The position numbers were made by a program, and so were the translations under genes. The notes beneath the pieces were generated by a model that was not told the origin of the DNA, did no database searches, and saw only the letters and a program-made list of their open reading frames with translations. DNA of 64,000 nt from Daldinia sp. FL1419 (Eukaryota; Ascomycota; Sordariomycetes; Xylariales; Hypoxylaceae): assembly GCA_025201765.1 (NCBI GenBank), contig MU623359.1, positions 1-64,000 on the forward strand, given 5' to 3'. Shown piece by piece: positions 1 through 10,634 of the stretch. The number at the start of each line of letters is the position of its first letter. Positions within the stretch are counted from its first letter, which is position 1.

Positions 1-3000
1 ATATATAATATTTAAGTTGTTTTTTATTATATTATAATATTTTTAAAATTTATTATTTTAAATTTTATTAAATTATAATTAAATTATTATATTATATAAA
101 TTATTTAAAAATATATTTAAATAATTTCTTTAATTTATTTATATTTTTTTGATTAAAAAAGATTTTATTATTAAAAGATTGGCTTTAAATTGATTTTTTT
201 AATTATTTTTTTTATAATATTATAAGGTAAAAAAATAATAAATTTTAATTATAATAGAATAATAGGAATTTGGAAAAGGGTTTTTATAATAATATAAAAT
301 AATAATAATTTGTTATAAAAGAGGGGTTTAGTAAAAAATGGGGTACTATTATTATTTATATTATTATAATAAGGTTTTTTGAATTGTTATAATAATGATT
401 CTTCCTTATTAATTTATATTATTATATTTAAGTAATATTAATTAATATTAGGTTAAATGTATATATAAGAGAAATGATAGTGAAAATAAATAATAAGTAA
501 AATAATGTAATGAGACTTATATATTTATAAATCTTAAGGAGGAAAGTTATTTATTTTGAGTTTAATAGGTTTAGAATCCTTATATATATAATATATTAAT
601 TATGTAATATTTTTTTTGTTTGTTATAGGGGTTTATGATGCCTGGTAGCATACAATTATCAAGATATAAGGTAATTATATCTTAAAGAAAATATTAAAAT
701 AATTAAATAAAAGAATTAATAAAGGTAATTATTTGGTAATGATAATATGTTTTAAGGAGGTTATATTTAATAAGAGGATTAAAAAATATATATTTTGTAT
801 AAAGTTCTATGAAAAAACTAAGGATTCTATACTTAAGAACTTAACCTAATCAAATAAGAAAGATAATATTTGAAAACTTATATATTAAATAAGAATTCTA
901 ATTAAACAAGAACTCTAATAGCTACCTAGATACAAGGTTATTATATTTTAAAAAAAGCATTTAAATAATTAAATAAAAAATTAATTAATAAAGGTAATTT
1001 CTAGTGCTTAAAAATTAAAATAAATGATTTATTTAATAAGAAAAAAAAATCATAAATTATTATAAAAAATTATATAAAAAGTGATATTTAAAAAACTTAA
1101 CCTAATTAGATAAGAATTAACATTTAAAAGCCTATATATTAAATAGGAGCTTTAATTCAGGGTTAATATTACTAAATATGAGCTTTAATAGCTCCTGTAA
1201 GATATGCCATGCACTTCAGTTAACCCATTATAAACCAAAAGGTATAAACGAAATAAAAGATGTAAGGTAATTCTATCCTAAGGGAGCTATTAAAGGGATC
1301 AAATAAAAGAACTAATAGGAGTGATTGCTAATAATAGTAGTTGGCACTTAAGAGGTTATGGGCAAAGGAGGTGTATATTATTGTAAGAAGCTATAAAATA
1401 ACTTATTAAGTTGTTAAGAACCTGATATATGAGAACTTGACCTGATCAGATAAGAATTAACTTTTAAAGGCTTATTCATGTCCAGAAAAGGCTTGTAAAA
1501 ACTTTAGAAGGGTTATTCTATGGAGGTTAATAGGGTTTTATAAAGTAGCTTCAATTATATAATTATATTATTCTGGTTTAATATATTAAATAGGAGTTTT
1601 AATAGTTAAATGTAAGGTAATTATATTCTAAAAAAGGTATGTATTTAAATGATTAAATAAAAGGTTAATAGAACTGAGTGTTGGTAATGGTAATTAATAC
1701 TTAAAAGATAGAATAGATGATATATTTAATAAAAAAACAATTTTATAAATTATTATAAAAATTATAAAAAAATAATAATTTTGTAAAATTTAATTTAATT
1801 AGATAAAAATTAATTTTTGGGGGTTTATATATTGGATAGGAGTTTTATTTTAAAGCTAATATTATTGAATAAAAATTTTAATTGAATAAAAATTTTAATA
1901 GTTAAATGTAAGGCAATTATATTTTGAAGAAGGTAGGTATTAAAGTGATTAAATAAAAGGTTAATAGAATTATTTGTTAATAATGGTAGTTGGTGTTTAA
2001 AATAATATATTTAATTAAAGATAAGAAGGTTGTAAATTATTGTAAGAAATTATATGAAAGGTGATGTTTAAAGAGTTTGATTTGATTAGATAAGAATTAA
2101 TTTTTGGGGGTTTTTATATTGAATAGTAGTTTTGTTTAATAACTTTTGCAGATATGTTTTGTATTTTAGTTATTCTATAATAAGTTAAAAGATTGAATAG
2201 GATAAAAGTTGTAAGGTAATTATATTCTGGAAGAAAATGTTAAAGTGATTAAATAGAAGGTAATAGAAGTAATTGCTTACAATGGTAGTTAGTGCATAAA
2301 AAATAGAAAGGATGATATATTTTATAAGAAATAAAAAAGTTATAAATTATTGTAAAATGTTATGAGTAGAGTTGAAAGTAAGTTGGTGTTTGAGAATTTA
2401 AGTTAATTAAATAAGAATTAATTTTTGAGGGTTTATATATATTTAGAAAAAATTTATAGAGATTTTAGAAGGGGTTGTTTTTTGAAAGTTAATAAGTTTT
2501 AATAGTATTTGTAAGATATGCCCTGCATTTTAATTACCTTATTATAAATTATATTTTAAAGAAGGTATTAAAGTAATTAAATAGAATAATTAATAGAAAT
2601 AATTGTTGGTAATGGTGATACGTTCTTAAAGAGGTTATATTTAATAAGAAGTAAAAAAGGCTTATATTATTGTACGAAACTCTACAATAAAATTCATAAT
2701 TTTATGTTTGAGAACTTAATCTGATTAAATAAGAAAATAACTTTTGAGGGTTTATTTATGTTTAAAAAAAACTTATAAAAACTTTATAAAGGTTAGTTTT
2801 ATGGAAGTTAATAAAATTTTACAAAGTAATTTTAATTACGTAATTACATTACCTTAATTTAATATAAAATATATTAAACAAGAACTCTAATAACTCCTAC
2901 AGGATATATTCTGCATTTTAATTAACCTATAATAAGTTAAAAGTTATATAAATATAAAGGATATAAAATGATTATATCTTAAGGAAGGTAATAAAACAAT

Positions 3001-3300
3001 CGGGTAAAAGAACTAAATATATATAACTACTTGCCAATGGTAGCGCATTATAAGAAGATATCTTCAAGAAAGGGACTAAAGCTGTATATATTCGTACGAA
3101 GGCTCTATATAAAATACTCTTGAAGGACCATGATGAGCTTATGCTAATCAGACAAGAAACACAACTCTCGAGGGCCTGTTTATGTCCAAAAGAGCTGTGG
3201 AGACCTTGGAAGGTTTGGCTCTATAAAGGCTAATAAGGTCTTATAAGATAGTTTTAGTTACGTAATCATATTACCCCGGCTCAATATAATACGTATTTTA
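1..3300. repeat. RIP-degraded tandem-like repeat array
   Basis: This block is extremely AT-rich and has no open reading frame of note. It contains about seven diverged copies of one unit. Recognisable landmarks recur in the same order: a 'taatagctcct' segment, then 'agatatgccctgcat', then 'gtaaggtaattatat', then 'gaattaacttttgag'. Copies start near 905, 1187, 1590, 1880, 2130, 2490 and 2887, so spacing is roughly 260-400 bp, and a partial copy lies near 650. The copy at 2887-3290 is the least AT-shifted and probably closest to the ancestral sequence. The pattern of C-to-T and G-to-A drift is what RIP leaves in Pezizomycotina, but the source element could not be identified. Confidence 0.75.
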
Positions 3301-3763
3301 TAAGCTTATATAATTTTTTACTAAAGTTGGGCTATTGTGGTGCCCCGCAGGGGTGCCCTCTTATAAGGTAAGCGTTGATTCGTCAAAATTATAGTGGGGA
3401 TTGTCCCACAATCAAGTTACAATTCAGCAACTTATATGTCAAGGTTGGCACGAGCCATAATCAAAGCCCAGCTTATGCAACCAAACACCACCTATAGGAT
3501 TGGGCCAACATAAATAATGTGATGATCCTGAACCTTCTTCTCTATTACTGAGTATATTCAGGGGCCCTTTCCTGGGTGTCACTATAGATAGTAAGTGACT
3601 AACCTAGCATAGTCTAAGAAGCCGACTACACTAAGATAGACACCATAGCACGTACTAGCACCATTTTACAGAAGGTGTACCTTGAATGTAGTTACTACCA
3701 AAGGCTATCACATTTATGTTGCTATGTTTAGGGAGCTGCAGAATCGGATTTTAAAGGGGGGAA
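3301..3763. other. Transition zone, degraded, no gene
   Basis: Base composition returns to normal here, but every frame is broken and no protein family is recognisable. A short palindrome (gccccgcaggggtgcc) lies near 3341. The end of the block, near 3740-3762, is a purine-rich run (ttttaaaggggggaa) that resembles the polypurine tract of an LTR retrotransposon. Confidence 0.35.
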
Positions 3764-4007
3764 TATAAGTTCGAAACGCCCAGTCAACAGAACGCCCAGC
3801 ATAAATTGACGAAGCCAACCAATAATTGTAATGCTATCAATAAAAGGTGCCTAGCGGCGGCTAGTAATTCAAAGCCTCGAGTATCCATGCATAGCCTGGA
3901 ATGCACTATTCGAATATCCCCAACTCATGCGCCCATCTTCGTACACAAGAGAATAAAGTGACAATCTTATATATACAGATATCATTCCCTTCTTCCCGTC
4001 TCTTACA
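3764..4007. mobile_element. Possible solo or 3' LTR remnant
   Basis: A 244-bp interval begins TATAAG, which would be TGTAAG before one RIP-type change, and ends CTTACA. These ends are 6-bp inverted repeats of the TG...CA kind seen in LTRs. It is preceded by a polypurine-like run and contains AATAAA-like signals near 3838 and 3952. No matching 5' LTR or target-site duplication is visible. The right end coincides with the stop codon of the adjacent reverse-strand gene, so the inverted ends could be chance. Confidence 0.3.
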
Positions 4008-5916
4008 GTTTCATACCCGTCATTTTAGCGACTCTCAAGCTCTGCCTCATGCTCAAGTCTAGCATAATCTCTTCACTACCACCGGGAATGGCGTAGGCAC
4101 GGACATCACGGTACAACCGCTCGACCTTGCCGCCCTGACCACCACGCGAGTAGCTTAGACCACCGAAGATTTGGCTGGCCTCGCGCGCGCAGAACTCAAA
4201 GGTAAGCGTGCTCTGAGCCTTGAGACCGGCGATGGGTCCACCAAGTCTGAGCATAGCCTCGGTCTCACCCATCTTCTGGCACTGGTAGACGAGGTTCTCT
4301 AGCCAATTGTAGGAGGCTTCGATTTGTCGCGCCATGTGTGCCAACTTCATGCGGATCACAGGGTGCTCGATTAACTTCTTACCGAAGGTTCGTCGCTTGT
4401 TCGCGTACTTGACAGACTCTTCGTAGCAGACGCGAGAGAAGCGCAGACATTGGATGATGATACCCATGCGCTCGTGGTTGAAGTTGGTCATAATGACTAG
4501 ATTCCAAGTCAGTAACTCAGTATGTAGTTGATGCTGGAATCCGCTTACCCTTGAAACCCTGATTCTCCTTGCCGATAAGGTTCTCGACGGGCACCTTGAC
4601 GTCCTCGAAAGTGATGTAGGTGGTGCCGGACGACCAGACACCTTGGCAGTCCATGCGCCTTGTGCTTACCCCGCCGAAATCCCGCTCGATGAGGAGTAAG
4701 GAGACGCCGTTCATGCCCTCGCCGCCTGTCCGTACAGCGACAGTGAAGTAATCACACCATATACCGTTGGTAATCCACTTCTTCTCGCCGTTGACAATGT
4801 AATGCTTACCATCTTCACTTAACTTGGCCTCGCAAGTTAGGTTAGCGACATCACTTCCGGCGTCGGGTTCCGTAATCGCCAAGCAAATTCGCTTCTCTCC
4901 AGTCAACAGTTGGGGTAGAATACGATCCTTCAGGGCTTTCTTGCCGAACTTGACGAGTGGCGGGCAGCCAATACCAAACCCACCGAGAATGTTCCAGACA
5001 AAACCGCCGGATCCGACGCGTGATAATTCATCGGTGACGATCAATTCGTGGAACAAATCCCATTGCTCAGGCGAGACCGATTTGACGGTATTCTTTACGT
5101 ATTCCTTGGGATAGTGCACACCCAGAAGGCCCGCGAGATAACCACGACGACCTGCCTCGAGGAAGATTTCACGTGGTACCTCTTTCTTTTCGTCCCATTC
5201 GGTTACATTCGGCTCGATATCGCGCTCGACCCATTCGCGAATTTCGGCTCGGAGAGCGGCGTGAGACTCGTTGAAATAGGGAGAGTGGAACTACGAGAAA
5301 AATGATTAGCAAGGGTAACTGAGACATGTGGCGGAAATAATAAGACGAAGACATACACCCTGGTACCAGCTGGGATCGGCGAATGGAATTAGAGCACCGA
5401 ATGGTTCTAGCGCTTCAGCTTCTTTTTGCGCAGTGGAGGGAACAACTGCTTTCTTGGTCTCTTTGGTGGGTTTGGGGGCAGCGTAGGTCTTAGACGGTTC
5501 TGGCGTCGGCTCGGACTTGGGTTTCGTGTCTAACGAGCCGATCTGGAGTGAGGGTTTGTACTTTTTAAGAATACCCTCGTTGTGGTATTTCCAGAATTGC
5601 TTAGACGCATCCTTTCCGGCGACTCGGGTTAATATCTTCTTTCCACCTACACGATAATAAGACTATTATTAGCTGCCCCTTTTGACTCGAACTTATGGAA
5701 CTCGGGACATGTGGCATGTGACATGTGTTGCGTGAAGCTTTTTAAAGCTCCGAAAGTTAAATAGTTGCGGGTTGGTCCCAAGAGATCAAATGATGACATA
5801 CCTGGGTGCTCATCTTGAAATTTGGTTAGATCGTAGACATCGTCATCAACAACGATCCATAGCGAATCGCCTTTGTTATGCGACGCGACGTCGCTCTTGG
5901 AAAAAGTCTTGGACAT
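4003..5916 (-). CDS. Cytochrome b5-acyl-CoA dehydrogenase fusion
   Basis: Four exons (5916-5802, 5646-5357, 5290-4549, 4496-4003) give 546 aa. The N-terminus is a cytochrome b5 domain with both haem histidines in place: H37 in the EHPGG motif, split by intron 1, and H60 in FWKYHNEG, 23 residues later. A Pro/Lys-rich linker follows. The rest is an acyl-CoA dehydrogenase with the ITEPDAGSD and EKKWITNG motifs and a C-terminal FAD/helical domain. The fusion is a known fungal architecture, presumably feeding electrons from flavin to haem during acyl-CoA oxidation. The protein ends in MKL, close to but not matching the peroxisomal PTS1 consensus (S/A/C-K/R/H-L). Introns are 52-155 nt with GTATGT or GTAAGC donors. 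The substrate is not deducible from sequence. Confidence 0.93.
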
Positions 5917-8162
5917 GCTGAAGAAAAAGAAAAAGAAAAAGCTCGAGTATGCTTGATAGTTGATAGACAGAGAGAAAATGTATATTTAGAATTTTGAACA
6001 GCAATCCAAAATATAGAATTATTAAAAAGTACAGAGATAATTAAAGGGAGGAAGTTTGGAGGAGGAAGAAAAAGACTTTAAAAGATTATGTTTTGCACGA
6101 TGCCAACTCCAAAAGCTTAAAAAGCTTTAAAAGGTCTCGGCGATTGCACTTCACTTTTCTTACCGAGCCTATGCTTCTTGTAATTAGTACGGCTAAGGAA
6201 CTTGTAAGCGTCAAAACCGACATGTGATTATGGCTTACCTATCTTCCTACTAAATGGCTTAAAAAGGGGACCCTGTAATGTTCTGTAATGTCTACCTATG
6301 CCCGGAAGCAGCTACTTTTTTGCATAGTTCACTATGGGTGCACTAATAAGACCCTCTAAGCCACTCAGCGCCTCGCTATTGGCAATGACAACCCGCGACA
6401 TTGTTCTTGCCTACTAACTATCTAAACCAAACCCCACATGAACCTAACCTAGCAGCCTAGGTAACTTAGCGGAGCGGACCTACACGCAAGACTTAAAAGA
6501 AAACTCCGGGGATATTCGTGGGGAAGGGAATGCGTCAATGGCCTGAGACGTTATTTAGTGTTCCCTCGCCCTTACTCGTGTCATATGTACGTGTTATGCC
6601 GGCCCAATCGCCTTCTTTCCTGGTTCGTTTGGCATGTGATTCAGAGGTTCTTCCCTCTGCTCGGAGCTGAGAATGTGGGGGATTATAGCATAGGGAATGA
6701 TGAGGTCATCTTTCAGATCTTCTTCGTTGTGGCCAATTGGAGAAGGTTGGAGATCTGAAAAGTACCGGGGTTACTCGCTGCCGAGGCATATCCAAAAAAG
6801 GATCCACAGCTGGTTGAGAAGTCACCGGATCACGCGGGCGCGGGCGCGAGCGTACTGCAAGAGCTACCTACCTATTCAAAGGTGCAACAACTCGAAAGGT
6901 ACCTCTTAGTAGCCTAGCACATGATTAGTACCTAGGTACTAACTTACCTACCTACCTTTCCACCTCTAGTTACCCCGGATTATCTATCCGCTCCTACCTC
7001 CCGGCCAGGCACGCTGGCACGTAAAGTCAAAAAGTACTTGCCTCAAGCTTGTTTAACAGGTATTAGGAGGTATTCTACTTTAACTTTTAAGTGACATATT
7101 CATCTAATGTTACTTTATTTACTCAAAACTTGATTGCAAACATATCCGAAAAGAAAGCTACCTCGGATTAAATCGAGCCTCTGCAACGTACAAGACGTGT
7201 CAAATCTTCTACAGAGTTATTGCATGCAATACATGTCAGATACTCAACAGTTGTTAAGTATGACATGAACGCATGCTAGGTTATCAGTAACGTGCCATAC
7301 TATAATTGCAAATGGAAGCACGAGATGGTTGATGTGCAGTCTGAGGTTCTCAAAGCTATACGTAGGTAAGACAGTCAATATATCATCACCATCAAACACC
7401 GTACGTCGCGTTACTCGCAACTTCGTTACGTCAGATTGTTTCGAGATGGAAGAAACAATCTCTGCTGTACGCGATAGTTCAATTACACAGGAAGCACCGC
7501 AATAGATCGCCGCGCCTATTAGCGCCGCCACGAATACACTACAATATTATAGCCTGAGACGGGTTGTTAAGCGCCTGCGTCTCGAGCTTGACGACGTCGT
7601 AGCCAGTCATTCATGTTGTTACCGCTGGGCAAGGGACAAATCCACAAGCACAGACCACCAGCAATCAAGCCGTCGATTGGTCGACAACACTTCAATTGGG
7701 AAAACTCCAGATTTAGAAGTCTTTCGAACTGACCGGCGATGGATAGATCAAAGGCCTGTCGACCCTCTTTGTTAACGCCGTCGTACGAATGTGCGCTGTA
7801 TTGGGCGCTTGTTTGTCAATGGATTCATACACTCAAATCTTCCTATGTTTCCACTATGCTTCCATTGTTTTCGCATTTAAATATCATTCAACGTTCCTCA
7901 AGGACTGAATCTACTTTTTGTACACATGTTTCCTTCACTACTGCTTTAACACACGACACTGGATGTCTTTGATTCACTCTGCATTCCTTTAGTATCATCA
8001 GCAGATAATTATTTAATACTCCCTACCTAACGGTCTTCTACGGAAATTCTTGTTATATTCTTTTTCCTTTAGATTGGTTTGCATCAAATTACGGCTTCCG
8101 CAAGCTCGTACATATCTCACATACATACATAATAGCCAAAGAAGAAAAGGCGGCAGGGAATA
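5917..8162. other. Intergenic, divergent promoter region
   Basis: No gene is supported in these 2.2 kb. A purine-rich run of aaagaa units lies directly upstream of the b5-ACAD start (about 5922-5942). A short CpG-rich run lies near 6833-6850. CCTA/TACC-type tetranucleotide runs lie near 6928-6960. The region serves the b5-ACAD gene on the left and the MARVEL-like gene on the right, which are transcribed away from each other. Confidence 0.5.
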
Positions 8163-8828
8163 ATGGCCATCAAATCTCTCATCACCCGGTTCGGCAAAGG
8201 CGCCGCTACCAAGCAAATGTACATTTACGAGACATGGCTGCGTTGGATCGCCCGCGGGATCCAGTTCGTCCTCGCCGTACTTGTCTGCGGCCTCTACGGG
8301 CGTCGCGTCGACCACGACCATAGGCATGGAAACGGTCAAGCAGTCGCATGGGTTTACGCACTCATCGTCGGCGGTCTCTCGGCTATCACCTGTCTCATCT
8401 ATTCTATCCCGAACCCTTGCGGCAAGTTCCAGTCGCACCGCCTATTCGCCTGGGACCTTATCCTCTTCGTTTTATGGATCGCCCTCTTCGGCACCTTTGC
8501 GGCCATCTTCCTTAAACGCGAGGAGGACGAGTATCAAGGCACCAGCGTCGCGCTCATGAAGTGCGCTGTTTGGATCGATCTTGTGAACTGCGTTTTCTGG
8601 CTCTGCACCGGCCTTTACGGCTGCTTCCGCACTTTTGTAGGCAGGAAGGTGAACGGCAAGATTGACGAATATTCGAACAAGGTGGAGGATGGAATCAACG
8701 CCAAGGTAGACCAATACGCGGGCTCCGCGAGGCAAAACTTCAACACGAGGCTTAACCCCTTGCACAATGAAACGGTGAAGCACAACTTCAGTACCAAGCT
8801 AAACCCTTTGCGCAAGGAAACGGTTTGA
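8163..8828 (+). CDS. MARVEL-like four-helix membrane protein
   Basis: This is an intronless 221-aa protein. Four hydrophobic segments are visible at about residues 25-45, 60-82, 97-116 and 130-150, the layout of fungal MARVEL-domain proteins that associate with membrane subdomains. The loops carry charged clusters (GRRVDHDHRH and KREEDEY). The C-terminal tail of about 70 residues is hydrophilic and ends with two near-identical 15-16-residue units: QNFNTRLNPLHNETVK and HNFSTKLNPLRKETV. The start is the first ATG of the frame, after a stop-rich leader. The family call rests on topology and size, and no specific function is claimed. Confidence 0.75.
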   Translation: MAIKSLITRFGKGAATKQMYIYETWLRWIARGIQFVLAVLVCGLYGRRVDHDHRHGNGQAVAWVYALIVGGLSAITCLIYSIPNPCGKFQSHRLFAWDLILFVLWIALFGTFAAIFLKREEDEYQGTSVALMKCAVWIDLVNCVFWLCTGLYGCFRTFVGRKVNGKIDEYSNKVEDGINAKVDQYAGSARQNFNTRLNPLHNETVKHNFSTKLNPLRKETV

Positions 8829-9117
8829 GCTAGGAACCGCGCGAGGGAGGGCTGGTTGCATATATACAATGACGATACGCACGGTCGTATCATATGGTCG
8901 GTTTTTGGGGGCACGGTCACGATACATAGCATTACGGTCGGTTGCATATAGACTCCTAGGTATTAGATGCGCTTCGTTAGTTAGAAGGGATGTCTTGGAT
9001 TGATTCCCTCAGGCTCTCCCCGTTAAGAATCATCAAGTGCCCATTAATATTATCATGATCTTTTATAAGAATGAATACCATCCTGACTCAATAACTATGT
9101 GAAATGGACACTAGGTA

Positions 9118-9936
9118 CTACAGTGACCCCTCTGGCCATTTATACGCCGGCCAAGCGAAGTCGGGGTCAATCTTCATGCTTAGAGTGACACTGCCTATCG
9201 GAAATTCCTTCACGGTTCCATCCGGCAACGCCCTTCTCTCTGTTTTCTCCCCGTCGACCCAATCATTCCGTACTCCCAACTTACTTGCAGTGTCTCCCTT
9301 CAACCGGTACGCCACATCCGGCCTGGGCGCCATCTTCGCCAACACTTCCTCGTCCGTGCTTTCTTCAAACTCGTCTGGCTCCGCAGTGATGAATCTATAA
9401 TGCGTATAGCGTAACGGCTCAATGACATCTTCGTGTCCACAGCTATGGACTTTTGGCTGAGTAAAGCTTTCCCGAACAGGTGTATCAACACCGCAGTCAA
9501 TCAGGTCCTCGTGAATGTGGATGTTGCCGACGTCGTAGTTGGCCCATGCAACGGCCAGAGACTCGGTCTCTACTAGAATCTCCCATAATACAGATGCTTC
9601 CGCAATCGACTCCTGGCCTTCGACTTCGTAGTCTCGGGCAAAGTCATCCACATACCACACAGCACCCTTGAGAGCGAGCTGCTCGTCGATGAGGATGAAT
9701 GGATGAATGCGACCGGCCTCGGTCTCTTTTTCACGAATGTAGGAATGCGGCTTGTTCAAATAGTCCTCAGGAGCCTTCTTGATGACTAGTTCGAGCATGG
9801 TTCCAAATGGCGCAAAGGTGCCGTACTCGAATGCTTTTTTGAACGAGTTGAGTTCGTCGTCGGAGAGGTCCGTTAACAGATAGGCGTTGAGCGGCGCTGG
9901 AGCCAACGATCCATTCAATGGAAGAGTAAACACCAT
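9118..9936 (-). CDS. Unknown protein, DUF6924-like in part
   Basis: Single exon, 272 aa, no signal peptide or membrane segment. The N-terminal part (LLTDLSDDEL near residue 20, then VWYVDDFA near 93 and an ILVETESLAVAWANYD stretch near 120) resembles from memory the layout of DUF6924 domains, which run from an 'RTDFSDD' start to a 'LANMDF' end. The second half, with IDCGVDTPVRESFT and a Pro/Trp-rich end (FAWPAYKWPEG), matches nothing I recognise. It is acidic overall and likely cytosolic. It lies tail-to-tail with the MARVEL-like gene, with 289 bp between the stop codons. No function can be assigned. Confidence 0.7.
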   Translation of the reverse strand: MVFTLPLNGSLAPAPLNAYLLTDLSDDELNSFKKAFEYGTFAPFGTMLELVIKKAPEDYLNKPHSYIREKETEAGRIHPFILIDEQLALKGAVWYVDDFARDYEVEGQESIAEASVLWEILVETESLAVAWANYDVGNIHIHEDLIDCGVDTPVRESFTQPKVHSCGHEDVIEPLRYTHYRFITAEPDEFEESTDEEVLAKMAPRPDVAYRLKGDTASKLGVRNDWVDGEKTERRALPDGTVKEFPIGSVTLSMKIDPDFAWPAYKWPEGSL

Positions 9937-10634
9937 ATTTTCTTAGGCACGCCGCAACGTCTATAGATACCCAGGTAGTAATATACGACAGAAACGCCGG
10001 TTTAAATCCATTCTTGGTTTATGTCGGTGGCTCTCTCTTTTTATACGCTGATTCAAAAGGGGCTGTTGGGGAATTCATTAATAACCATGTTGCAACAGTC
10101 CCCCAATTGTACATGTTATACAAGAGACTACTTTAATGGACGTTAGTTGTAAAGCGGGTGTCGAGAACCAGCAATTCTACTGCCATAAGGCAGCCGTAAA
10201 GCCATATTGCTTAACCTCCTAATAAATCACCAGTGAGGGCGCTGCGCCCCTTATATATGAAGATCTTTCCCTATTCCTGATTAGTCTTCGCGTATCCCTT
10301 GACAATATAACCTAGATACTTCAAAATACATATTTAATTCTGAATAGTTTCCAATATCACATCAGAGTTGAATAAAAAGCGCGCTTAAATGAACTATTTC
10401 TATGTAGCGACTTTGAATTAAGTTTGTTATCGTATTAATAAATGGTTTCTTATATTAACTACCTCTAAGTGAAGCTATTCTCATAAAAGTAGTCGTTTAG
10501 ACCATTCAAATTTCAAGTGCCCTACTTGCACCTTGAGGAATATGTACATAGTCTTTCACCATCAACTTTTCCTTTACATTTTAACAATTCTTTGTCCCCC
10601 AAAGCCTTGTAAAATCAGGTCGTAGTCGGCACAT
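9937..10634. other. Intergenic with an imperfect hairpin
   Basis: No gene is visible. An imperfect inverted repeat pairs GGGGCTGTTG (10059-10068) with CAACAGTCCCC (10093-10104). It follows an 'aaaagggg' run, which could be read as a polypurine tract plus a TGTTG LTR start, but no matching LTR end or target duplication was found. The remainder is AT-rich sequence 5' of the unknown gene and 3' of the amidoligase gene. Confidence 0.4.

Noticed and set aside
10061..10371. Possible LTR beginning TGTTGGGG after an aaaagggg tract
   Set aside because: No CAACA-type right end, second copy or target duplication could be found. Kept only as a hairpin note.
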